Below, one piece after another: positions 56,129-64,000 of a stretch of 64,000 nt of DNA. Source of the DNA: CBDBJR01 sp965206445 (GTDB lineage: Bacteria; Pseudomonadota; Gammaproteobacteria; Arenicellales; Poriferihabitantaceae); the NCBI GenBank assembly GCA_965206445.1, contig CBDBJR010000002.1, forward strand, positions 2,480,001-2,544,000, given 5' to 3'. The position numbers and the translations under genes were made by a program. The notes under the pieces are model-generated. The model worked only from the letters and a program-made list of their open reading frames with translations, searched no databases and was not told the origin of the DNA. Position 1 is the stretch's first letter. Every line of letters starts with the position of its first letter.

Positions 56129-56338
56129 CCCGCACGACGGCGCCAACAGCCGATTGACAACCAACCCGATCTGACCATCACACCGGATAACCCCCGCTAA
56201 CCGGCCGACGCCGACGGCAATCGGCGGGGCGGGGAGCCGGTGGCCTGATCGCCGCCCCGTTGACGCCGTCAACCCGACTGCGAATGGTGCATACTATACC
56301 GACCCGATACGATTCCCCGACGACATTTTAAGCAGCAG

Positions 56339-57856
56339 ATGGAGAGCGCCGATACCATATTGAAAGCGATTTTGAACGCGCGCGTCTATGAGGTCGCGCG
56401 CGAGACGGCGCTTGACCGGGCCCGGCTGCTGTCCGACCGGCTGGACAATCACATTTGGATAAAACGCGAAGATCAGCAATCGATTTTCTGCTACAAAATT
56501 CGCGGCGCCTACAACAAAATGGCGCAATTGAGCACCGCCGAGCGAAAACGCGGCGTGGTGGTCGCGTCTGCCGGCAACCACGCCCAGGGCGTCGCGATGA
56601 GCGCGCATCGACTCGGCTGCACCGCGATTGTGGTGATGCCGGTGACGACCCCGACGGTCAAGCTCGAGGCGGTTAAACGCTGGGGCGCACGGGTTGAGCT
56701 GGTCGGCGACAGCTTTGATGAGGCCTACGAATTTGCGGTCGAGATAGGCCACCGCGGTCGGCATATATTTGTGCACCCGTTCGACGACCCGGCCATCATT
56801 GCCGGCCAGGGCACGGTCGGACAGGAAATATTGAAACAGCATCGCGGCATCTTGCACGCGGTCTTCATTCCGGTCGGCGGCGGCGGTTTGATCGCCGGCG
56901 TCGCGGCCTACATCAAACAGATTCGCCCCGAGGTCAAAATTATCGGGGTGGAGCCGGTCGAATCCGACGCCATGCGCCAGTCGCTGGCCGCCGGTCGGCG
57001 GATCCGGCTTCGGCGGGTGGGTATTTTTGCCGACGGCGTGGCGGTCAAGCAGGTGGGCCGGCTGAATTTCAAGTTGTGCCGGCAGTTTGTCGATGCCATG
57101 GTCACGGTGTCGACCGATGAGATTTGTGCCGCGATCAAGGACGTCTGTGAAGATACCCGCACGCTGCTCGAGCCTTCCGGCGCCCTCGGCATCGCCGGTC
57201 TGAAAAAATGGCTGCACGGCAACCGTGTGAGCGGGCAGAATCTGGTTGCCATCGCTTCCGGGGCGAACATGAATTTCGACCGCCTGCGCCATGTTTCAGA
57301 GCGCGCCGAGATCGGCGAAAAGCGGGAGGCCATTCTGGCGGTGACAATCCCGGAAAAACCGGGCAGCTATCGGCGCTTTATCGGTGCGCTCGGCAACCGC
57401 AGCGTTTCCGAGTTTAATTATCGCTATTCGGGCACCGAGCAGGCGCATATTTTTGTCGGGGTGCAGATTAGCCATGCCGAAGAAATCGGGCGGCTGATTG
57501 CGCGGCTGGAAAAAGGCGGCTACAAAACCGTCGATCTGACCGACAACGAGATCGCGAAAATTCACGCCCGTCATCTGGTTGGCGGGCGGGCGGCGGGCCT
57601 GGAGCACGAGCGGTTGTTCAGCTTTGAATTCCCGGAAAAACCCGGGGCATTGAAAAATTTTCTCGATCAAATCGGCAGCACCTGGAACATTACGCTGTTC
57701 CATTACCGCAACCACGGCTCTGATTTTGGCCGGGTGCTGTGCGGCATACAGGTGCCGGTCGGGCTGCGCAGCCGGTTCGACCGCTTCCTCAAGCAATTGA
57801 GCTATCCCCACCATGAAGAAACCGAGAACCCGGTGTACACACTCTTTTTGTCCTGA
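56339..57856 (+). CDS. ilvA: Threonine ammonia-lyase, biosynthetic
   Basis: A 505-residue PLP enzyme that deaminates threonine to 2-oxobutyrate, first step of isoleucine synthesis. The PLP lysine is Lys53 (IFCYKIRGAYNKM), the substrate loop is ASAGNHAQG and the phosphate loop is PVGGGGLIAG. Two ACT-like regulatory domains follow (about residues 330-410 and 425-500, with ILAVTIPEKPGSY and FSFEFPEKPGALKNFL), so allosteric control by isoleucine is expected. Length matches E. coli IlvA (514). Confidence 0.94.
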   Translation: MESADTILKAILNARVYEVARETALDRARLLSDRLDNHIWIKREDQQSIFCYKIRGAYNKMAQLSTAERKRGVVVASAGNHAQGVAMSAHRLGCTAIVVMPVTTPTVKLEAVKRWGARVELVGDSFDEAYEFAVEIGHRGRHIFVHPFDDPAIIAGQGTVGQEILKQHRGILHAVFIPVGGGGLIAGVAAYIKQIRPEVKIIGVEPVESDAMRQSLAAGRRIRLRRVGIFADGVAVKQVGRLNFKLCRQFVDAMVTVSTDEICAAIKDVCEDTRTLLEPSGALGIAGLKKWLHGNRVSGQNLVAIASGANMNFDRLRHVSERAEIGEKREAILAVTIPEKPGSYRRFIGALGNRSVSEFNYRYSGTEQAHIFVGVQISHAEEIGRLIARLEKGGYKTVDLTDNEIAKIHARHLVGGRAAGLEHERLFSFEFPEKPGALKNFLDQIGSTWNITLFHYRNHGSDFGRVLCGIQVPVGLRSRFDRFLKQLSYPHHEETENPVYTLFLS

Positions 57857-57882
57857 CGCGCGCGCCGCCCGGATGAGCCGCA

Positions 57883-58761
57883 GTGGGTTTGGTTTGTCAG
57901 TGCGGCCAACAGACGCACGCGCCGGTGCGGCCGCTGAGTAATCGCCTCGCCTGCTATCCGGCGGACTGGCCGCTGCGGCGCATGCCGCCGTGCTTGTCGG
58001 CGCGGCAAATACACCTGTGCGTCGTCGATCTGTCTTTGCTGCTGCCGGCCTCCGCGGAGCTGACCGCGGCCGAACACCGCCGCGCCGCGCGGTATCGCAA
58101 CCCGCAACAGCGGGCATTGTATCTCGGCGGGCGCATCGGCCTGCGCCGGCTGCTGCGCCACTACAGCGGCATCGACAATCACCGCCTGGATTTTGTCTAT
58201 GGCGCGCGCGGCAAGCCCCGACTGAATGCCCGCCTGACGCGCGGACAACTGGATTTCAATTATGCGTTGTCGCGCACAACCGGCCTGTATGCGTTTGCCT
58301 GGAACCGCCGGCTTGGCGTCGATCTGGAGACCTTTCCACGCGCGCTCGGGGCCGACAGAATGGCGCAGCGCAAGCTGAGCGAAGAGGAGCGTCGGGCGTG
58401 GTATGCCCTGCCCGCCCGGGCCCGGCCGCAGGCCATGCTCAGCTGCTGGACGCGCAAGGAAGCCTATGGCAAAACACTCGGGGTCGGGATTCGCTACCAC
58501 TTACAGCGGGTGGAGTTGTTTCGTGACCTGCACCGCTATCAATGGCAGACCCGGGTTGCCGGGCTGTTCGAGCACGCGGGCGATCGGTCGCTGCCGGAGG
58601 TGGTGCACGGCTTGCAGCTGCGGCTGCCGTTCGCCGGCGCCGCGGCGATGATGTATGACGGTGAGCCGATAACCGACCTCAGCCGCGAACTGGTGACCTA
58701 TACGTATGCGAGCGGGCGCTCTGTTCACGCTGCGGGTGGCATCGCCGACGCCGACCACTAA
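57883..58761 (+). CDS. 4'-Phosphopantetheinyl transferase (Sfp superfamily)
   Basis: A protein of up to 292 residues that attaches phosphopantetheine to carrier proteins. The P1-P3 motifs are present: the GKPRLNA region, LGVDLET (metal-binding Asp/Glu) and SCWTRKEAYGKTLG. The two-half length is of the Sfp/AcpT type rather than the short AcpS type. The GTG at 57883 gives the longest form; an ATG at 57982 gives 259 residues and also fits the family. No polyketide or peptide synthetase is in the window, so its carrier protein is unknown. It follows ilvA by 26 bases and is convergent with ribD. Confidence 0.85.
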   Translation: MGLVCQCGQQTHAPVRPLSNRLACYPADWPLRRMPPCLSARQIHLCVVDLSLLLPASAELTAAEHRRAARYRNPQQRALYLGGRIGLRRLLRHYSGIDNHRLDFVYGARGKPRLNARLTRGQLDFNYALSRTTGLYAFAWNRRLGVDLETFPRALGADRMAQRKLSEEERRAWYALPARARPQAMLSCWTRKEAYGKTLGVGIRYHLQRVELFRDLHRYQWQTRVAGLFEHAGDRSLPEVVHGLQLRLPFAGAAAMMYDGEPITDLSRELVTYTYASGRSVHAAGGIADADH

Positions 58762-58839
58762 CGGCGGCCTGATGCATCGGCCCATGTGCGGATGCGACGC
58801 GCTCCTGTGTGCGCACCGGATGCCAGCCGGCGCGGCGGC

Positions 58840-59958
58840 TCAATTCGGCTCGGGTGCCAGCGTCATACGGCAGTCCCTGCCAATCATCCGGACATCGACA
58901 TAGCGCAGCCGGGTTTTGTTTTCCATCGCCGTCACCCCGGGCAGCCGGAACATGCCGTGCGCATCACTGCCGAGCAGGTCCGGCGACTGATACACCACGA
59001 CTTCATTTACCCAGCCCTGGCGCAGCATCGCACCGCTTAGCGTGGCGCCCGCTTCGAGCATGAGATCGTTGATTGCGCGCCGGCCCAGCTCCCGCATCAC
59101 CCTGCCGAGATCAAGGCCGTCCGGATGCGCGGCAATGCGCATGATTTCAACGTTGCCATAGCGGTAATCCCGCAGCCGGCTGGCAGGCACCTCCGCTTCG
59201 CCGGCAACCAGCAGCAGCACCTCTCCGGGCGCATGCAAGATACGCGCCTGCGGCGGGGTGCGCAAATGCCGGTCCAGGATAACCCGCAGCGGCTGTCGAA
59301 CCACGCCCTCGAGTCTTGCCGTCATCTGCGGGTCGTCGCACAGCACGGTGCCGATACCGGTCATGATCGCCGCGCTGCCGGCACGCAGTTTGTGCGCATC
59401 CTGTCTGGCGGGTGGTGCGGTAATCCAGCGACTGTTGCCGTTACGGAGTGCGGTTTTGCCATCCAGACTGACCGCCGTTTTCAACACCACCCACGGCACG
59501 CCACAGGCCAGGCGATGAAAGAATCCGCGATTCAACCGTTGCGCGTCAGCGCGGCAGACACCGACGCTGACCTCAATCCCGGCCTGCTGCAACTCGGCAA
59601 TCCCGCGACGATTGACCTGCGGGCTTGGATCTTCTACCGCGATCACAACCCGGGCGACACCGGCCTTGATCAACGCCCGGCTGCACGGCGGCGTACGGCC
59701 ATGGTGACAACAGGGCTCCAGCGTGACGTAGACGGTCGCCCCGTCGGCGTCGCGGCCGGCCTGCTGCAACGCGATTATTTCGGCGTGCGCCTGACCCGCC
59801 TGTTGATGCCAGCCTGTACCGATGATCTTTCCCCGCCGGACAATCACACAGCCGACGCGCGGATTGGGCGGCGTGGTATACCAGCCACGGCGCGCCAGTT
59901 TGAGCGCGCGCGCCATCAACCGACCGTCCTCTGTCGCTCGCTCGGACTGCACGGTCAA
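58840..59958 (-). CDS. ribD: Bifunctional riboflavin deaminase/reductase
   Basis: A 372-residue enzyme for two early steps of riboflavin synthesis. The N-terminal deaminase has zinc motifs HAEIIAL and EPCCHHGRTPPC. The C-terminal reductase has VLKTAVSLDGKTAL, SRWITAPPARQDAHKLRA, GIGTVLCDDPQMTAR and EAGATLSGAMLRQGWVNE. Length matches E. coli RibD (367). It lies just downstream of secF on the same strand. Confidence 0.94.
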   Translation of the reverse strand: MTVQSERATEDGRLMARALKLARRGWYTTPPNPRVGCVIVRRGKIIGTGWHQQAGQAHAEIIALQQAGRDADGATVYVTLEPCCHHGRTPPCSRALIKAGVARVVIAVEDPSPQVNRRGIAELQQAGIEVSVGVCRADAQRLNRGFFHRLACGVPWVVLKTAVSLDGKTALRNGNSRWITAPPARQDAHKLRAGSAAIMTGIGTVLCDDPQMTARLEGVVRQPLRVILDRHLRTPPQARILHAPGEVLLLVAGEAEVPASRLRDYRYGNVEIMRIAAHPDGLDLGRVMRELGRRAINDLMLEAGATLSGAMLRQGWVNEVVVYQSPDLLGSDAHGMFRLPGVTAMENKTRLRYVDVRMIGRDCRMTLAPEPN

Positions 59959-59990
59959 ACCCGACGCGCTATGCCGGCATCAAGGCCGGA

Positions 59991-61034
59991 TCAGGGCAGC
60001 TCGGCCTCCGCTTCGGCGCCTTCTTTGACCACCGGCAGCATATCCGCACGGGTGACGCCGAGCATCAGCACGGCCGGACTGGCGACAAAAATCGACGAGT
60101 AGGTACCGACCAGAACCCCGACCAACAGCGCAATAGAAAAGCCGCGAATCACTTCACCGCCAAAGATCAACAGGCTAAGCACAACCATCAACGTCGTCAG
60201 CGAGGTCAATACGGTGCGCGGCAACGTCTGGTTGATCGAATTGTTTAACACGGTAATGACTTCACTCTTGCGCATTTTACGGAAGTTCTCGCGGATGCGA
60301 TCAAACACCACGATGGTGTCGTTGAGCGAATAGCCGATGACCGCCAATAGCGCCGCCAATACCGCCAGTGAAAATTCAAACTGAAACAGCGAAAACGCAC
60401 CCACGGTGATAGTAATGTCGTGCACCAGCGCGACAATAGAGCCGATCGCAAACTGCCAGCGGAACCGCAGCGTAATGTAGATCAAAATCCCGGCCAGCGC
60501 GTACAGCATCGCCAGCCCGCCTTTATTGGTCAACTCATCGCCCACCTGCGGGCCGACAAATTCCACGCGGCGCACCTGCACGGTGCAGGTCTGCGTACGC
60601 TGCTCGACCGTGCATTGCTGATCGCCGGGTTTGGCATCGACGCTTTCCAGCGGGGTTTCATTCTCCGATTGATGCAATACGTCCATCACGCTATTGCTCA
60701 GCTGCGCCGAGGTAACCGGTCGGGCTGGCGCCTCACCGAGGTCGGGTTGAGAGCGGGTCGGCAGGCGTACCAATATGTCTTTGGCGGTGCCAAAATGCTG
60801 CACTACCGCGTCGCCGAATCCGGCCTGCGTCAACGACGACCGGATGCCTTCGATCTCGACCGGCTGCTGATACCGGATTTCCAATAACGTGCCGCCGGTA
60901 AAATCGATGCCAAAGTTCAACCCGCGCACAACCAGAGAAGCCAGGCTGGCGGTGATCAAGAGCACCGACAACACCAGCGCCGCTTGGCGCCGACCCAGAA
61001 AATCAATATTGGATTTACCGCTGATAATTTCCAC
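59991..61034 (-). CDS. secF: Protein translocase subunit SecF
   Basis: A 347-residue inner-membrane protein of the SecDF complex that uses the proton gradient to help pull secreted proteins across. It has GLNFGIDFTGGTLLEI, the helix 4-5 segment ALLAVIGYSLNDTIVVFDRIREN and ALLVGVLVGTYSSIFVASP. The periplasmic loop is somewhat long and carries two cysteines (QQCTVEQRTQTC). It begins 11 bases after secD. Confidence 0.95.
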   Translation of the reverse strand: MEIISGKSNIDFLGRRQAALVLSVLLITASLASLVVRGLNFGIDFTGGTLLEIRYQQPVEIEGIRSSLTQAGFGDAVVQHFGTAKDILVRLPTRSQPDLGEAPARPVTSAQLSNSVMDVLHQSENETPLESVDAKPGDQQCTVEQRTQTCTVQVRRVEFVGPQVGDELTNKGGLAMLYALAGILIYITLRFRWQFAIGSIVALVHDITITVGAFSLFQFEFSLAVLAALLAVIGYSLNDTIVVFDRIRENFRKMRKSEVITVLNNSINQTLPRTVLTSLTTLMVVLSLLIFGGEVIRGFSIALLVGVLVGTYSSIFVASPAVLMLGVTRADMLPVVKEGAEAEAELP

Positions 61035-61045
61035 GTCGCCGTCCT

Positions 61046-62923
61046 TTAGATCGAAAGTTGTTTAACCGCTTTACCGCCATACAGCCAGTTGATCAGGATC
61101 CGCGTGATCATAATCGCGGTAAACATGGAGGTTAAAATGCCAATGCTGAGGGTGACCGCAAAGCCCTTGATCGGGCCGGTGCCAAAATTAAACAGCACGA
61201 GCGCGGCAATCAACGTCGTCACGTTGGCATCGACAATCGTCCCCAGCGCCTTGTCGTAACCGAGATGGATGCTTGCCTGCGGTGAATTGCCGTTGCGAAT
61301 TTCTTCGCGGATGCGCTCGAAAATCAACACGTTGGCGTCCACCGCCATGCCGACCGTCAGCACGATGCCGGCCACCCCCGGCAGCGTCAAGGTGGCCTGA
61401 AACATCGACAGCACGGCGACCACAAAGACCAGATTCAGCGACAATGCAACGTTGGCCGCAAACCCAAAGGCGCGGTAATAGATCAGCATAAAAATCAGCA
61501 CCAGGATAAAACCCGCCATCACGGAGGCAAACCCCTGGCTGATATTCGCCTGCCCGAGGCTGGGCCCGATAGTGCGCTCCTCGATGATTTCAATCGGTGC
61601 GGCCAGCGCGCCCGAACGCAGCATCAGCGCCAGATCGCGCGCCTCCTCAACCGAGCCGACACCCTCGATCTGAAACCGTTTGCCCAGCTGATCGCGTATC
61701 ACCGGCGCGGTCAACACCTCTTCGATTTCCTGTCGAACGCGCACCGGCGAGCCCTGCTGATCGAGTACCACCTCACCGTCCGCGTCTTTTTTTATCTCCG
61801 AGGCGAGCTCGCGATACACCACCGCCATGCGCCGGTTGATATTCTGGCCGGTAATATCCTGGTTGATGCGCGCGCCGACGGCGTCCAGGGTAATGCTGAC
61901 GATAGGCGAGCCGGTCTGCGTATCCAGGCTGGCGGCGGCGTCAATAATATTGTCGCCGGAATAAATCGTGCGCGTCTTCAGCAGGACGCGGCGGCCGTCG
62001 CGAAAGCGAAACAATCGGGTGCCGGGCGGCGCCTGACCGCTCTGCTCGGCCTGCTGCGTGTGCTCCTCGTCCACCAGATACATCGTCAGTGTGGCGGCAC
62101 GCCCCAAAATACGCTTGGCCCGCGCTGTATCCTGCACGCCGGGCAATTGGATAACGATGCGCTGATCGCCCTGCCGCTGCACCACCGGTTCGGCCACCCC
62201 GAGCTGATCGACCCGATTGCGCAAGGCGGTGATGTTTTGCTCCAGCGCAAACTCCTTGATCTCGTCAATCTGCGCCGGTGACAAATCGACCGTCACCGTA
62301 TCGGGGGCGGTATCGGCAGCCGCTTCCAGCTCCGGCAGCCCCTGCGATAAAATACGCAGCGCCTCCGGCTTTTGTTCCGCATTGGACAGCACGACCGTTA
62401 TCCCGACCGGCGACTCCCGCACGCTGCGATAGCGTATTTTGCTCTCGCGCAGCGCGTCTTTAATGTCATCCGCATAATTCTGGCGCGCCCGCTCAATCGC
62501 GCTTTGCATATCCACTTGCAGCAGAAAATGCGCACCGCCGCGCAGGTCGAGCCCCAGATGCATCGGGCTCGCCCCGGTCGCGCTCAGCCACGCGGGGGCG
62601 CCGGACAGCAGCGTAAACGCCGCAGTATAGCCGTTGCCCAGTTCGGCCTCGATCAGGTCACGCGCCTGCAGCTGGCTTTCGCCGTCATGGAAGCGAACAT
62701 AAATACCCCGCTCATCCTGCACCAGAGATTTGCTGTCAATCGATTCGCTCGCCAGCAGCGCCTCCACCCGCTGCAGCACGCTGCGGTCGACATCACCGCC
62801 GCGCACGCCGCGTATCTGAATGCCCGCATCGGTGCCGAAAACATTCGGCAGCGCATAAAACATGCCGCCGGCGCACAACGCCGCAGCGACCAGGTACTTC
62901 CACCAAATGGTTCTATTCAACAT
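61046..62923 (-). CDS. secD: Protein translocase subunit SecD
   Basis: A 625-residue partner of SecF. Seen are the first helix, the DLRGG motif in LGLDLRGGAHFLLQVD, NRVDQLGVAEPVVQRQGDQRIVIQLPGVQD, the P1 head with GARINQDITGQNINRRMAV, and the helix 4-5 region GIVLTVGMAVDANVLIFERIREE. Length is close to E. coli SecD (615). It stands between yajC and secF in the usual order. Confidence 0.96.
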   Translation of the reverse strand: MLNRTIWWKYLVAAALCAGGMFYALPNVFGTDAGIQIRGVRGGDVDRSVLQRVEALLASESIDSKSLVQDERGIYVRFHDGESQLQARDLIEAELGNGYTAAFTLLSGAPAWLSATGASPMHLGLDLRGGAHFLLQVDMQSAIERARQNYADDIKDALRESKIRYRSVRESPVGITVVLSNAEQKPEALRILSQGLPELEAAADTAPDTVTVDLSPAQIDEIKEFALEQNITALRNRVDQLGVAEPVVQRQGDQRIVIQLPGVQDTARAKRILGRAATLTMYLVDEEHTQQAEQSGQAPPGTRLFRFRDGRRVLLKTRTIYSGDNIIDAAASLDTQTGSPIVSITLDAVGARINQDITGQNINRRMAVVYRELASEIKKDADGEVVLDQQGSPVRVRQEIEEVLTAPVIRDQLGKRFQIEGVGSVEEARDLALMLRSGALAAPIEIIEERTIGPSLGQANISQGFASVMAGFILVLIFMLIYYRAFGFAANVALSLNLVFVVAVLSMFQATLTLPGVAGIVLTVGMAVDANVLIFERIREEIRNGNSPQASIHLGYDKALGTIVDANVTTLIAALVLFNFGTGPIKGFAVTLSIGILTSMFTAIMITRILINWLYGGKAVKQLSI

Positions 62924-63042
62924 GCTCGGTTCAATTTATGCTCACAATGGCAGGCCGGGCGCCGACGGCGACCGGGTCGGCAGCACCCCAACCGATCGCA
63001 GGCCCGCCTGCACAGGCGCGAATCGGCCGCTGCCGGCCAGGG

Positions 63043-63369
63043 TTATTTTGACGGCTTTATCGTCCCTCGGGGCATCATCTGGGCAATCGCCATGCGCTGC
63101 ACTTTAATCTGCACCCCGTCGGTCACTTCGACGCCAACAAAGTTTTCATCGACTGCGGTTATTTTCCCCAGCACCCCGCCGTTGGTCACCACCTCGTCGC
63201 CTTTTGCCAGCTCGGCCACCATGTTGCGGTGCTCTTTGGCGCGTTTCTGCTGCGGTCGGATCATCAAAAAGTAGAACACGACAAAAATCAATATCATCGG
63301 CAGCAGCGTAAAAAACTGATTGGAACCGCCGGAGCTTTGTGCCCAGGCATTGGCAATAAAAAAATCCAT
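63043..63369 (-). CDS. yajC: Preprotein translocase subunit YajC
   Basis: A 108-residue protein with one N-terminal helix (FTLLPMILIFVVFYFLMIRPQQKRAKEHR) and a small beta domain (LAKGDEVVTNGGVLGKITAVDENFVGVEV), the YajC signature. The start at 63369 (MDFFIANAWAQ) is favoured over an ATG 15 bases upstream. First gene of yajC-secD-secF. The usual upstream tgt gene is replaced here by a haloacid dehalogenase on the same strand. Confidence 0.94.
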   Translation of the reverse strand: MDFFIANAWAQSSGGSNQFFTLLPMILIFVVFYFLMIRPQQKRAKEHRNMVAELAKGDEVVTNGGVLGKITAVDENFVGVEVTDGVQIKVQRMAIAQMMPRGTIKPSK

Positions 63370-63534
63370 AATACCGTCCTGCAAAAAATAGGGTGATTGC
63401 GGTGGCGTCGTCAGCCGGAAAAATCCGCGGGTAATTATGCCATATCCGCCGCACGAATGGCAGACTTTTCAACCCGCAGCGGGCGCGCAGCGGAATTTAA
63501 TCGCCGGCCGACAACACCGCATCGAACCGCGCGC

Positions 63535-64000
63535 TCAACGCACGGCGGCAGGCGACTGAAACAACTCGGCAACCTGGGCCAGCGAATGCACCGTATGATT
63601 TGGCCGGGTCTGCCAGGGGTCGAAGGCCACCGCCCGATTGCGCTGCACCCAGACCGCCTGCATGCCGACCTGCCGGGCACCGCAGACATCGAACGCATTG
63701 CTCGAAATCAGCCAGCACTCCGCCAGCGCACACTGCGCCTGCTCGGCAAAATACCGGTAGACAATCGGGTCGGGTTTGAAGCTGCGCATGGCGTCTACAC
63801 TGACGATCCGGTCAAAAAAGTCGCGGATGCCGGCGTGGCGCAACAGCGATTCCAGATCCGCCGGTACGCCGTTGGAAAAGGCGGACAGGCTGACCTCCGC
63901 CGCCTGCAACCGCCGCAAGCCATCGACCACGTCGTCGAATACCGGCAGCGTCAGATAATTTTGCAGCAGCCGCGCCCGCTGCGCCGAATCGAGCTCAACC
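63535..64000 (-). CDS. Haloacid dehalogenase type II-like hydrolase (3' part; runs off the right edge)
   Basis: The minus-strand frame is open at base 63999 and ends at 63535; about 155 residues are visible and the N-terminus, including the nucleophile DxY motif, is outside. Seen are LSAFSNG (motif II), SFKPDPIVYRYF (motif III Lys) and LISSNAFDVCGARQVGMQAVWVQR (motif IV). This order is typical of L-2-haloacid dehalogenases of the HAD superfamily, which hydrolyse 2-haloalkanoic acids; many family members have other substrates. A GTG at 63930 inside the frame is not the true start. Confidence 0.85.
   Translation of the reverse strand, partial: VELDSAQRARLLQNYLTLPVFDDVVDGLRRLQAAEVSLSAFSNGVPADLESLLRHAGIRDFFDRIVSVDAMRSFKPDPIVYRYFAEQAQCALAECWLISSNAFDVCGARQVGMQAVWVQRNRAVAFDPWQTRPNHTVHSLAQVAELFQSPAAVR

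Overview
The window is a GC-rich bacterial chromosome segment, most likely from a gammaproteobacterium. The evidence is the xseB-ispA-dxs cluster, parE, hspQ, a BolA-family gene, a DUF6164 gene, yajC-secD-secF, a second EF-G of the gammaproteobacterial EF-G 2 type, and a MoxR/DUF58/DUF4381/BatA/BatB-C/BatD operon. I see no phage, no complete insertion sequence, no CRISPR array and no complete RNA gene. I cannot name the genus.

Left part (1-15300). A very large secreted protein made of about 14 putative-Ig/cadherin-like repeats is read on the minus strand and runs off the left edge. Divergent to it, behind two operator-like palindromes, lie a TAXI-type TRAP binding protein and its fused permease. 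After one small hypothetical gene comes an apparent amine-catabolism set: a class III aminotransferase, a glutamine-synthetase-like gamma-glutamylpolyamine synthetase, and a flavin/4Fe-4S amine dehydrogenase whose substrate-site residues point to a diamine rather than trimethylamine. A small HD-domain gene then sits between two nearly identical 70-bp direct repeats, next to a 5' remnant of a tRNA-Leu.

Middle (15300-33200). An RND efflux permease with its lipoprotein adaptor is followed by a DUF2723 membrane protein. Next is an AT-rich island holding a PD-(D/E)XK nuclease-like gene with a truncated tandem copy. A methyltransferase and glycerate kinase pair precedes an intergenic heptamer array. 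A leucine/isovalerate degradation operon follows (isovaleryl-CoA dehydrogenase, thiolase, both methylcrotonyl-CoA carboxylase subunits), then a small exported hypothetical protein.

Right part (33200-64000). The Bat operon has long in-frame tandem repeats in its MoxR and BatB/C proteins. After it come folE2, a second heptamer array with G-quadruplex spacing, and dxs-ispA-xseB for isoprenoid precursors. The remainder is mostly housekeeping: parE, hemL, rpmE, an FAH-family hydrolase, EF-G 2, BolA, a DMT transporter, an aromatic aminotransferase, hspQ, ilvA, a phosphopantetheinyl transferase, ribD, secF-secD-yajC and a partial haloacid dehalogenase.

A recurring theme is tandem repetition. Intergenic DNA carries heptamer arrays, REP-like hairpins, a 108-bp palindromic element, a 17-bp x4 array and a 14-bp start-codon repeat. 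Coding DNA carries repeats of 12, 18 and 42 bp, all multiples of three, so reading frames survive. The most unusual observations are these repeats, the repeat-encoded tail of dxs, the amine-dehydrogenase cluster and the duplicated nuclease-like gene.
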